The notes beneath the pieces were generated by a model. That model had not been told where the DNA came from. It did no database searches and was given only the letters and a program-made list of their open reading frames with translations. A DNA stretch of 64,000 nucleotides from NCBI RefSeq assembly GCF_003121485.1, contig NZ_QAVX01000008.1, positions 62,001 through 126,000 of the forward strand, given 5' to 3'. The position numbers and the translations under genes are program-made. The stretch's first letter is position 1, and each line of letters starts with the position of its first letter. Source of the stretch: Dyella sp. C11 (GTDB lineage Bacteria; Pseudomonadota; Gammaproteobacteria; Xanthomonadales; Rhodanobacteraceae). Positions 19,016-26,690 of this stretch are shown in pieces.

Positions 19016-21372
19016 TGCGTGCAAGGCTGCTTGCGATGGCCATTCTTGGCGCCATGGCGACCACGCCAACCGCCAACTTTGCGGCGCCCGTCAGCCCGGC
19101 GCACAGCGATGCCGGCGCCGATCGCATGGAACTGGTATTGCCCAAGGGCAAGCTGGAACTGCGGCTGCTGGAGACGGGTGTCATCCAGCTCCGCACGGAA
19201 GGCACCCACGAACCCGCCACGCCGGTCATCGACGATCAGGCCCATTTCGGTCCGGTCGACGTGAGCCGCTACACGCAGGGCGCGGATCAGGTGATGCGTT
19301 CCAGCGGACTCATCGTCCGCTGGAATCCTGCAACGCATTCGCTGCGCGTGGATGATCCCTCCGAGCATCAGCTGATGGAGGTCGATCTTTCCCAGGCGCT
19401 TGATGGTCGCTGGACCGTTCGCCACGCCAAGGACGATCCGCAGTACGGCGTCGGCGGCCTGAATGCATTCGATGCGAAGACCGGCAACCTGTTGCGCCAG
19501 GGCAAGCAGGTCGCCACGGCCGGCAACCAGGGTCATACCGGTGCGCCGTTCGTGTGGAGTACCGCGGGCTACGGCGTGCTGGCCGATGCCGAACCCGCGC
19601 GTTTCGATCTTTCCGCTACGGATATTCGCGTCCAGGCAACGCCGAATGCGGTGCGCACGCTATACCTGTTCGTGGGATCGCCGGCCGATGTGTTTGGCCA
19701 GCTGCACGACATCAGCGGTGCCTCGCCGATGTTCCCCAAATGGGCCATGGGCTTCACCAACAGCCAGTGGGGCATCGACCAGAAGGAAGCGCTGACGCTG
19801 GTGGATACCTACCGTGCCAAGCACATCCCCATCGACAACTTCACCTTCGACTTCGACTGGAAGGCGTGGGGCGAGGACATGGGCGAGTTCCGCTGGAACA
19901 CCGACAAATTCCCGGACGGTCCGGACGGCAAGCTGAAGCAGCAGATGGACCAGCGCGGCATGCACATGACCGGCATCATGAAGCCGCGCGTGCACGTGAA
20001 CACCGTGGAAGGCCGCGAAGCCACCGAGCGCGGCTACTGGCTGGCCCAGTCGAAAGAGGCGCCGGACTATTTCTCGCACAAGCCCGTGCGTGACGTGGAC
20101 TTCGACAAGCCCGAAGTGCGCGCGTGGTTCTTCAACGATGCATTGAAGCATTCGTACGAAACAGGCATCGTGGGCTGGTGGAACGACGAAGCCGATGACA
20201 GCGGCGTCGACACGCAATTCCTAAACATGCAGCGCGCCCTGTACGACGGCCAGCGCGGCATCAGCGACCAGCGCGTGTGGTCGATCAACCGCAATTTCTA
20301 CCTGGGTTCGCAGCGCTACGCCTACGGCGTGTGGTCGGGCGACATCCAGAGCGGCTTCGCCAGCATGGCGGCGCAGCGCCAGCGTATGCTTGCCGCGTTC
20401 GACGTGGGTGCCATGCACTGGGGCATGGACGGCGGCGGCTTCAAGGCGCCCATGCCGGTGCCGGAAAACTACGCGCGATGGATCCAGTTCGGCGCTTTCA
20501 CGCCGGTGTTCCGCGTGCACGCGGACTTTGGCCAGAAGCGTCAGCCGTGGGTCTACGGGCCCATTGCCGAGAAGGCCGCGACCGATGCGATTCGCCTGCG
20601 CTACTCGCTGATTCCGTACATCTACAGCTACGAGAACTTCGCGCACAGGTACGGTGTGGGCCTAGTGCGTCCGCTGCAGTTCGTTTATCCGAACGATCCG
20701 GCGCAGCGCGACCGTATCGATGCGTGGATGTTCGGCGACTACCTGCTGGTGTCGCCCATCGTGGACCAGGGCCAGACGGTGAAGCATCTTCAGCTGCCGA
20801 AGGGGCGCTGGATCAATTGGTTCGATGGCAAGGTTTACGACGGCGATCGCGAGATCACCCTCAACGTCGATGCGGCCAACTGGAGCGACATTCCCCTGTT
20901 CGTCCGCGAGGGCGCCATCATTCCGCAGCAGGCGGTGATGGATTTCGTCAGTCAGCATCCGGTGACGACGCTGGACGTCCAGGTGTTTCCGTCCGCTTCG
21001 CTGACCACGTTCAATGTCTACGATGACGACGGCGAAACCTACGCTTACGAGAAGGGCGCCTTTTTCCAGCAGATGCTTTCCACAAGGCGCGATGGAAATG
21101 GCGTGACGCTGGGCCTCGGCGCCGCGGTGCAGGGCTTCAAGCCGGCGTTGCACGACTACGTGTTCGCCATCCACGGCGACGCCGGCAAGGCCGTGACGGA
21201 GCTGCATGGCAAGCCGCTGCAGGATCTGGGCACCATCGACGCCTTGCGCGCTTCCCCGTCGGAAGGATGGGCGCGCGGGCATGATCGTTTTGGAGAGGTG
21301 ACGTACGTGAAGCTGCTGCTATCGGGTCCGGCCAGGGAATTCCACATCGATACTGCGACGGTGACGCCATGA
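19015..21372 (+). CDS. exported GH31 alpha-glucosidase
   Basis: 785 residues with a signal peptide (about 1-23, ending ANFA). The GH31 core includes WAMGFTNSQWGIDQKEAL, IDNFTFDFDWKAWGE, the nucleophile region GIVGWWNDEADDSG with D391 and the acid/base region YGVWSGDIQSG with D443, then DVGAMHWGMDGGGF. A C-terminal beta domain contains the DUF5110-like VFPSASLTTFNVYDDDGETY. It should release glucose from the non-reducing ends of maltodextrins in the periplasm. It is coupled on both sides: a one-base overlap with the GH13 gene and ATGA with the next gene. Confidence 0.9.
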   Translation: MRARLLAMAILGAMATTPTANFAAPVSPAHSDAGADRMELVLPKGKLELRLLETGVIQLRTEGTHEPATPVIDDQAHFGPVDVSRYTQGADQVMRSSGLIVRWNPATHSLRVDDPSEHQLMEVDLSQALDGRWTVRHAKDDPQYGVGGLNAFDAKTGNLLRQGKQVATAGNQGHTGAPFVWSTAGYGVLADAEPARFDLSATDIRVQATPNAVRTLYLFVGSPADVFGQLHDISGASPMFPKWAMGFTNSQWGIDQKEALTLVDTYRAKHIPIDNFTFDFDWKAWGEDMGEFRWNTDKFPDGPDGKLKQQMDQRGMHMTGIMKPRVHVNTVEGREATERGYWLAQSKEAPDYFSHKPVRDVDFDKPEVRAWFFNDALKHSYETGIVGWWNDEADDSGVDTQFLNMQRALYDGQRGISDQRVWSINRNFYLGSQRYAYGVWSGDIQSGFASMAAQRQRMLAAFDVGAMHWGMDGGGFKAPMPVPENYARWIQFGAFTPVFRVHADFGQKRQPWVYGPIAEKAATDAIRLRYSLIPYIYSYENFAHRYGVGLVRPLQFVYPNDPAQRDRIDAWMFGDYLLVSPIVDQGQTVKHLQLPKGRWINWFDGKVYDGDREITLNVDAANWSDIPLFVREGAIIPQQAVMDFVSQHPVTTLDVQVFPSASLTTFNVYDDDGETYAYEKGAFFQQMLSTRRDGNGVTLGLGAAVQGFKPALHDYVFAIHGDAGKAVTELHGKPLQDLGTIDALRASPSEGWARGHDRFGEVTYVKLLLSGPAREFHIDTATVTP

Positions 21373-23573
21373 GTGCGCGCAAGCGGTTGGCGTTCGCCTG
21401 CGCCTTGCTGCTGGCGGGCGGTGCGCAAGCCAGCGCAATTGGTGCGCACGACGACATCCAATGGAACGGCCGCTCGGCCAGCATGAGTGCGCAAGGCGAC
21501 GGCGGTTTCGTGCTGCATTCACCGTCAGGTGATCGCGCCATCGCTGCGCAGCCGCTAACCGTGCATACCGCGAGCCCGCTGTTCGATGGCCTGTTCGCCA
21601 TGGCGCAGGACGACCTGGGCCACGATGCCGTGTCCGCCATCAAGGACGGCGCTTACGACCACGGGCAGGAGATTCCCTGCGTCTGCTACGCCACGGGCGA
21701 GAAATGGCCTTACGTGTGGACACGCGACGTGTCGTACTCCATCGACCTGGCGCTGGCGCGCGTCGATGCCGACCGCGCGCGCAACACGCTGCGTTTCAAG
21801 CTGTCCGGCGTGCGCGAACCCTCCGTGCCGCAGGGCCTGTATGTGATGCAGGACACCGGTTCGGGCGGCAGCTGGCCGATCAGTACCGACCGCGTGGTGT
21901 GGTTCCTCGCTGCGCGCCACCTGCTGGACGACAAGGCCTTCGCCGACGACACGTGGAAGGCGGTGAAGGACACGCTGGCCCAGGATCGCCTGTACGTGTT
22001 CGACAGTCACCTTGGACTTTATCGTGGCGAGACCTCGTTCCTCGACTGGCGCGAGCAGACCTATCCCGCGTGGACGGAAAAGGACGTGCGCTACATCGGC
22101 GAAACGTTCGCGCTGTCCACCAATGTGCTGCACTATCAGGCGCTGACGTTGGCCGCGGAACTGGCTGACAAGAAGCACGATGCCTCCGCCAAGGATTTCC
22201 ACGTGCAGGCTGAGGCCTTGAAGCAGGCGATCAACGCGCATTTCTGGCGCGCCGATCGCGGCATGTACATGAGTTATGTCGGTCCGCATGCGATGCCCAT
22301 CGACAGCTATGACTTGCTGGGCATCGCGCTTGCCGTGACGACAGGCGTGGCGGATACGGCGAAGGCGAAGCAGTCGCTGGCGAGTTATCCCACGTGGGAC
22401 GCCGGCAGTCCGGTGATCTGGCCTGAGCGCAAGGATCAGCCGATCTACCACAACCGCGCGATCTGGCCGTTTGTCAGCGCCTATTCGCTGCGCGCCGCGC
22501 GCGTGGTGAACGATGCGCCGCGCATCGCGCACGAGATGGATTCCATCCTGCGTGGTGCCGCGCTGGCGTCCTCCAACATGGAAAACTACGAGCTGGTCTC
22601 GCAGGCGGTGCATGTCGACGAAGGCAAGCTCAGCGGGCCTGTGGTGAATTCACCGCGCCAGTTGTGGTCGGTCGCGGGTTATCTCGACATGGTCATCAGC
22701 GGCGTGTTCGGTGTGACCGACGACGGCAGTATCGATCCGAAGCTGCCTGCCACCTGGGTGAAACCGCTGTTTGGCGATACGCAGCAGATCACGCTGGATT
22801 TGAAGGGCCAGCACGTCACCCTCGTGCGCCCGGCGAACATCGATGGCGATCTGCTCGTGGCGCAGTCCCAGCGTCGCGACGGCGAAACCACCGTTGTCCA
22901 GTTGAAGGCCATCCACTCCGGCGCCAAGGCGCTGCGCATGGATGTACCGCAGTTCGGTCCGGAGATGCCGGATGCGCCCACGGTTGTCGACGCCCCCAAG
23001 GGTTGGCAGGTGAGTGCTGCGGCGAAGGGCGTGCTGTATCTGGACGGCCATCGCATCGGCCCGATCGAAGGCAGCCTGGTGGTGCCGAAAGGCCATACGC
23101 GCCAGTGCTTCCAGCTCACGCGTGTGGATGGTGCCCTGGAGTCCCTGCCGAGCCTGCCCACGTGCAAGGGCGAGGAAGCCCGGATCAGCGGTGGTGGCCC
23201 GTGGGAGTGGAAGTCGACGAAGGCCGGCAGTTACGACGTTTCGTTTGACTACGTGAATAACCACGGCCCGATCAACACCGGCGTCACTGCCGCGGTGAAG
23301 CTGCTCGATGTGTCCTGCGATGGTGCAGCGCCACAGCGCGTGCCCGTGGTGATGCCGCATAGTCTGGGCACGCAGCGCTCCACCACGGTCGCATTCACGG
23401 CACCGGCGGGGGCGACGTGTCGCTTCCGCATGGACCAGGGGTTCAACATGAGTGACCTGAGCCACAACGCGCATTACACGGGCGAGCAGGGCGGCGCGAG
23501 CGGCCCGGTGAACGATGCCGGTGTCCAGGCCATGCTGGTGTCGCCGTCGCCGCGCGGAACGTCCGCACCATGA
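21369..23573 (+). CDS. exported six-hairpin (alpha/alpha-barrel) glycosidase-like protein
   Basis: 734 residues with a signal peptide (about 1-21, FACALLLAGGAQASA). Residues about 65-480 are an all-helical glycosidase-like domain: WPYVWTRDVSYSIDLALARVD, YVMQDTGSGGSWPISTDRVVW, FLDWREQTYPAW, ETFALSTNVLHYQAL and YHNRAIWPFVSAYSLRAA. These resemble the (alpha/alpha)6 barrels of GH15/GH63/GH37-type enzymes. Candidate acids are in WTRD and DWREQ. The last about 230 residues look like a beta-sandwich, possibly carbohydrate-binding (ISGGGPWEWKSTKAGSYDVSFDYVN). I cannot place it in a numbered GH family. Its position between GH31 and the permease, with ATGA overlaps on both sides, makes a role in alpha-glucan breakdown likely. 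Confidence 0.75.
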   Translation: MSARKRLAFACALLLAGGAQASAIGAHDDIQWNGRSASMSAQGDGGFVLHSPSGDRAIAAQPLTVHTASPLFDGLFAMAQDDLGHDAVSAIKDGAYDHGQEIPCVCYATGEKWPYVWTRDVSYSIDLALARVDADRARNTLRFKLSGVREPSVPQGLYVMQDTGSGGSWPISTDRVVWFLAARHLLDDKAFADDTWKAVKDTLAQDRLYVFDSHLGLYRGETSFLDWREQTYPAWTEKDVRYIGETFALSTNVLHYQALTLAAELADKKHDASAKDFHVQAEALKQAINAHFWRADRGMYMSYVGPHAMPIDSYDLLGIALAVTTGVADTAKAKQSLASYPTWDAGSPVIWPERKDQPIYHNRAIWPFVSAYSLRAARVVNDAPRIAHEMDSILRGAALASSNMENYELVSQAVHVDEGKLSGPVVNSPRQLWSVAGYLDMVISGVFGVTDDGSIDPKLPATWVKPLFGDTQQITLDLKGQHVTLVRPANIDGDLLVAQSQRRDGETTVVQLKAIHSGAKALRMDVPQFGPEMPDAPTVVDAPKGWQVSAAAKGVLYLDGHRIGPIEGSLVVPKGHTRQCFQLTRVDGALESLPSLPTCKGEEARISGGGPWEWKSTKAGSYDVSFDYVNNHGPINTGVTAAVKLLDVSCDGAAPQRVPVVMPHSLGTQRSTTVAFTAPAGATCRFRMDQGFNMSDLSHNAHYTGEQGGASGPVNDAGVQAMLVSPSPRGTSAP

Positions 23574-25057
23574 CGCGCAAGCCCGAACTGTCGTTCTGGC
23601 AGATCTGGAACATGTGCTTTGGATTCCTGGGCATCCAGTTCGGCTTTGCGCTGCAGAACGCCAACGTCAGCCGCATCTTCCAGACGCTGGGCGCCGACGT
23701 GGGTGATATCCCGGCGTTGTGGATCGCAGCTCCGTTCTCCGGCCTGCTGGTGCAGCCGATCATCGGCTACCTGTCCGATCGCACGTGGACACGGCTGGGG
23801 CGCCGTCGCCCGTACTTCCTGGTCGGCGCGGTGCTCACCACGCTGGCCTTGCTGTGCATGCCCAATTCGCCGGTGTTGTGGGTGGCAGCGGGCCTGCTGT
23901 GGATCATGGACGCGTCCATCAATATTTCGATGGAGCCGTTCCGCGCGTTCGTCGGCGATCAGTTGCCGCCGCGTCAGCGTCCGCAGGGCTACGCCAGGCA
24001 GAGCTTCTTCATCGGCGTGGGCTCGGTGGTGGCGTCGTTGTTGCCCTGGTTGCTCGCCAAGCTGGGCGTGAGCAACGTGGCTGGCGAGGGTGCCATTCCC
24101 GATACGGTGAAATACGCGTTCTACCTCGGCGGCGTGGTGTTGCTGGTTTCGGTGCTATGGACCGTGCTGAGCACGCGCGAATACCCGCCGGCTGAACTGG
24201 AAGCCTTCACCGACAATCCCGTGGAAGTCAGCGAAACGGATGCGTCGGGCGCCTGGCGTTTCGGCGTGGTGCTGATCGTGGCGGGCGCTGCGCTGCTGGT
24301 GGCCATCGGCCACTACGCACTGGAAAAGGAGCTGTACCTGCTTGCCGGTGGCCTGGTGCTGTTTGGCGCGTTGTTCTCGTGGTTATCGCTGACCCGCACG
24401 CGCGGCATGTTGCGTCAGGTGATGGGCGCTCTCTACGGCATGCCCGAATCCATGCGCCGGCTGGCGGGGGTGCAGTTCTTCTCATGGTTTGCGTTGTTCG
24501 CGCTGTGGATCTACACCACGGCGTCCGTGACGTCGGTGCACTACGGCACCACCGACACGCATTCGGCCGCCTATAACGATGGCGCGAATTGGGTGGGCGT
24601 GCTGTTCGCCGCCTACAACGCCTTTGCCGCGATTGCCGCGGCGACCATTCCTTGGATGGTCCGTCGGTGGGGCTTGCGCGCCAGCCATCTGGTCAATTGC
24701 TGCCTGGGTGGCGCGGGTTTGCTGTCGTTCCTGGTCATTCGCGATCCGCAATGGCTGCTGCTGTCGATGGTGGGCGTGGGTTTTGCGTGGGCATCGATCT
24801 TGTCGCTGCCGTACGCGCTGCTGTCGGACAACCTGCCGGCGACGAAGATGGGCGTCTACATGGGCATCTTCAATTTCTTCATCGTCATCCCGCAGCTGTT
24901 GGCGGCCAGCGTGCTCGGCTTGCTGTTGCGCCTGTTCTTCCACGGCCAGCCGATCTGGGCGCTGGCGATGGGCGGCGCGAGCCTGGTGATCGCGGGGCTG
25001 TGCACGCTGCGCGTGGCGGAGCCGTCCGCGGGGCTGATGGCAGCAGAAGCACGGTGA
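23570..25057 (+). CDS. MFS sugar permease, GPH/SLC45-like (maltose/maltooligosaccharide)
   Basis: 495 residues with about twelve membrane helices. The family signature is clear: IWNMCFGFLGIQFGFALQNANVSRIFQTLG at the N-terminus, then APFSGLLVQPIIGYLSDRTWTRLGRRRPYFL (MFS loop 2-3) and WIMDASINISMEPFRAFVGDQLP. The sucrose/maltose-type SLC45 carriers share this pattern. It overlaps the upstream glycosidase gene by ATGA and ends the operon before a REPIN. It should carry maltose or short maltodextrins, probably with protons, into the cytoplasm, where the divergent GH13 alpha-glucosidase acts. Confidence 0.88.
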   Translation: MTRKPELSFWQIWNMCFGFLGIQFGFALQNANVSRIFQTLGADVGDIPALWIAAPFSGLLVQPIIGYLSDRTWTRLGRRRPYFLVGAVLTTLALLCMPNSPVLWVAAGLLWIMDASINISMEPFRAFVGDQLPPRQRPQGYARQSFFIGVGSVVASLLPWLLAKLGVSNVAGEGAIPDTVKYAFYLGGVVLLVSVLWTVLSTREYPPAELEAFTDNPVEVSETDASGAWRFGVVLIVAGAALLVAIGHYALEKELYLLAGGLVLFGALFSWLSLTRTRGMLRQVMGALYGMPESMRRLAGVQFFSWFALFALWIYTTASVTSVHYGTTDTHSAAYNDGANWVGVLFAAYNAFAAIAAATIPWMVRRWGLRASHLVNCCLGGAGLLSFLVIRDPQWLLLSMVGVGFAWASILSLPYALLSDNLPATKMGVYMGIFNFFIVIPQLLAASVLGLLLRLFFHGQPIWALAMGGASLVIAGLCTLRVAEPSAGLMAAEAR

Positions 25058-25071
25058 TGACCCGCCGCTTT

Positions 25072-25153
25072 TGTGGGAGCGCACCCTGTGCGCGACCGCG
25101 GAGCGGAGGGTCGCCTCTTCGTTGGGTTGTCGCGCACAGGGTGCGCTCCCACA
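25072..25153. repeat. REPIN between the sugar permease and lacI genes
   Basis: Two perfect inverted arms (25072-25096 and 25129-25153) with inner palindrome GCGCACCCTGTGCGC, separated by 32 bp. Flanking T- and A-runs (CTTTTGTGGG / CCCACAAAAAAGC) would also let it serve as a terminator for both neighbours. A lone right arm of the TTG variant follows at about 25169-25192. Confidence 0.88.
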
Positions 25154-25206
25154 AAAAAGCGACTCGGCAGCGCACAAGTGCGCTCCTACAGGAATGACGG
25201 CCCGTT

Positions 25207-26238
25207 TCAGCGGCGGACGCTGGATTTCCGCACGATCAGTTTCGCCGGCATCATCGCGCTTTCCGCCGGTTCGCCGCGAATCAGCGCAAGCAGGTTGTCC
25301 ACCAGGATCTCGCCCGCCAGCTTGGTGTCCTGCAGGACGGTGGTCAGCGGCGGGTTCATGAAGCTGGCCATGGGAATGTCGTCGAAGCCGGCAAGGGCAA
25401 CATCGTCGGGAACGCGTAGCCCGTGGTCGGCGAGGGCGCGCATGGCGCCGATGGCGATGAGATCACTGGCGGCGAACACGGCATCGAACATCACGCCGCG
25501 CGCCAGCAGCGTTTCCAGCGCGTCGTAACCCGACTGCTCGGTGCTTTCGGCGTTCACCTGCAGCAACGGTTCCGCATCGAGGCTGGCATCGGCCAGGGCA
25601 CGCGAATAGCCGCGGTAGCGGTCGAAGAATTCCGGGTAATGACTGGACGCGTCGCCGAGGAAGGCGATGCGCTGGCAGCCCTGCGCCAGCAGGTGCGCCG
25701 TCACCTCACGACCGCCGCTGACGTTGTCGCAGCCCACCGAGACATCGGGCTGGTCGGGCAGCACGGCGCCCCAGCGCACGCAGCGCGTGCCCTGGTCCAC
25801 CAGCTTCTGCAACTTGTCGCGCGTGGCCAGGTAATCGCCGTAGCCGAGCAGGATGATGCCGTCGGCCTTCTTGCTGTCCGCGTAGTCGGCGTGCCAGTCG
25901 CGCGAGAACTGCTGGAAGGAAATCAGCAGGTCGTAGCCGCGCTGGGCGCTGGCGCGCGTGATCGATCCCAGCATGGAAAGGAAGAACGGATTGATGTGCG
26001 ACTCGTCGGCCGTCGGATCCTCGAACAGCAGCAATGCCAGCGGGCCCGTGTGCTTGGCGCGCAGTCCGGAGGCGTTCTTGTCGACCTTGTAGTTCAGCTC
26101 GTCAACCGCAGCCTGGATGCGCCGCCGTGTCTCCTCGTTGACCAGCTTGCTGCCGCGCAAGGCGCGCGACACCGTCGACTGGGAGACCCCGGCCAGGTGA
26201 GCGATGTCGAACGAAGTGACTTTTCCCTTGATCTGCAC
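25207..26238 (-). CDS. LacI-family regulator of the starch/maltose locus
   Basis: 343 residues if started at GTG 26238 (VQIKGKVTSF); a TTG at 26271 would add 11 residues, and neither start has a strong ribosome-binding site. The N-terminal LacI helix-turn-helix is SFDIAHLAGVSQSTVSRALRG with hinge region NASGLRAKHTG. The periplasmic-binding-protein-like sugar domain includes ADGIILLGYGDY, GREVTAHLLAQGCQRIAFLGD and DDVALAGFDDIPMASFMNPPLTTV. It probably represses the GH13/TonB-receptor divergent promoters at the two CG-centred palindromes and is released by an alpha-glucoside. Confidence 0.9.
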   Translation of the reverse strand: MQIKGKVTSFDIAHLAGVSQSTVSRALRGSKLVNEETRRRIQAAVDELNYKVDKNASGLRAKHTGPLALLLFEDPTADESHINPFFLSMLGSITRASAQRGYDLLISFQQFSRDWHADYADSKKADGIILLGYGDYLATRDKLQKLVDQGTRCVRWGAVLPDQPDVSVGCDNVSGGREVTAHLLAQGCQRIAFLGDASSHYPEFFDRYRGYSRALADASLDAEPLLQVNAESTEQSGYDALETLLARGVMFDAVFAASDLIAIGAMRALADHGLRVPDDVALAGFDDIPMASFMNPPLTTVLQDTKLAGEILVDNLLALIRGEPAESAMMPAKLIVRKSSVRR

Positions 26239-26328
26239 GCAGCGATGACCCGCGCCGGTTGGTAGGCGCAAATCCTAGCGGCTTGAGTGCTCGCTGTCCT
26301 TTCCTGACGAAACCCGCATGCCGGGCAT

Positions 26329-26365
26329 AAAAAAGCCCCGAGGATTAGGGGGGAATCCTCGGGGC
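26329..26365 (-). terminator. intrinsic terminator of the sRNA (and possibly polA)
   Basis: A perfect 12-bp GC-rich stem with a 7-nt CCCCCCT loop, followed on the minus strand by TTTTTT (26329-26334). It is one of the strongest terminators in the window and forms the last hairpin of the candidate sRNA. Confidence 0.9.
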
Positions 26366-26453
26366 CGGGGTGGCAGCGAAGCCCAGGGGAGAGGTTCGCT
26401 GACCAGGTGGGTTCGTCCAGGGAGGTGGCGAACCCCTGGATGCCGTTGCGTGC
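26329..26453 (-). ncRNA. candidate sX13-like small RNA downstream of polA, with three C-rich hairpin loops
   Basis: On the minus strand three hairpins follow each other. H1: GGGTTCG/CGAACCC (26429-26435 with 26409-26415), loop CCACCTCCCTGGA. H2: CAGCGAA/TTCGCTG (26395-26401 with 26374-26380), loop CCTCTCCCCTGGGC. H3: a 12-bp stem GCCCCGAGGATT/AATCCTCGGGGC (26335-26346 with 26354-26365), loop CCCCCCT, followed by six T. No protein reads through. The position 3' of polA on the same strand, the size of about 125 nt and the C-rich loops match my recollection of Xanthomonas sX13, a trans-acting sRNA that binds G-rich mRNA sites. The 5' end is inferred from a weak TTAATC -10-like box at 26461-26466. 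Confidence 0.65.
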
Positions 26454-26566
26454 ACCCGAGGATTAAGAACGCGCCAGCACGGAAAAGTTGCACCGCCGCA
26501 TTTGATTTTGGTCAGGGGACGTTCATTTGACAAAAAATCAAACGTTTAGCCGTGACTGCGCCGCAA

Positions 26567-26651
26567 TGTGGGAGCCCCCCCTGAGCGACGCGGATCCAGG
26601 ACGGCTTCCGTCAGGATGACCCGTCGTCGCGCACTGGGTGCGCGCCCCCAC
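26567..26651. repeat. degenerate REPIN between polA and the sRNA
   Basis: TGTGGGAGC at 26567 and GTCGCGCACTGGGTGCGC through CCCCACA at 26651 are recognisable arms of the REPIN family, but the left inner palindrome is corrupted (CCCCCCTGAGCGACG). It looks like an old, decaying copy. Confidence 0.6.
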
Positions 26652-26690
26652 AGTCATTCCCTTACGAGTGGGCCCTGAGGGATCTCAGCC

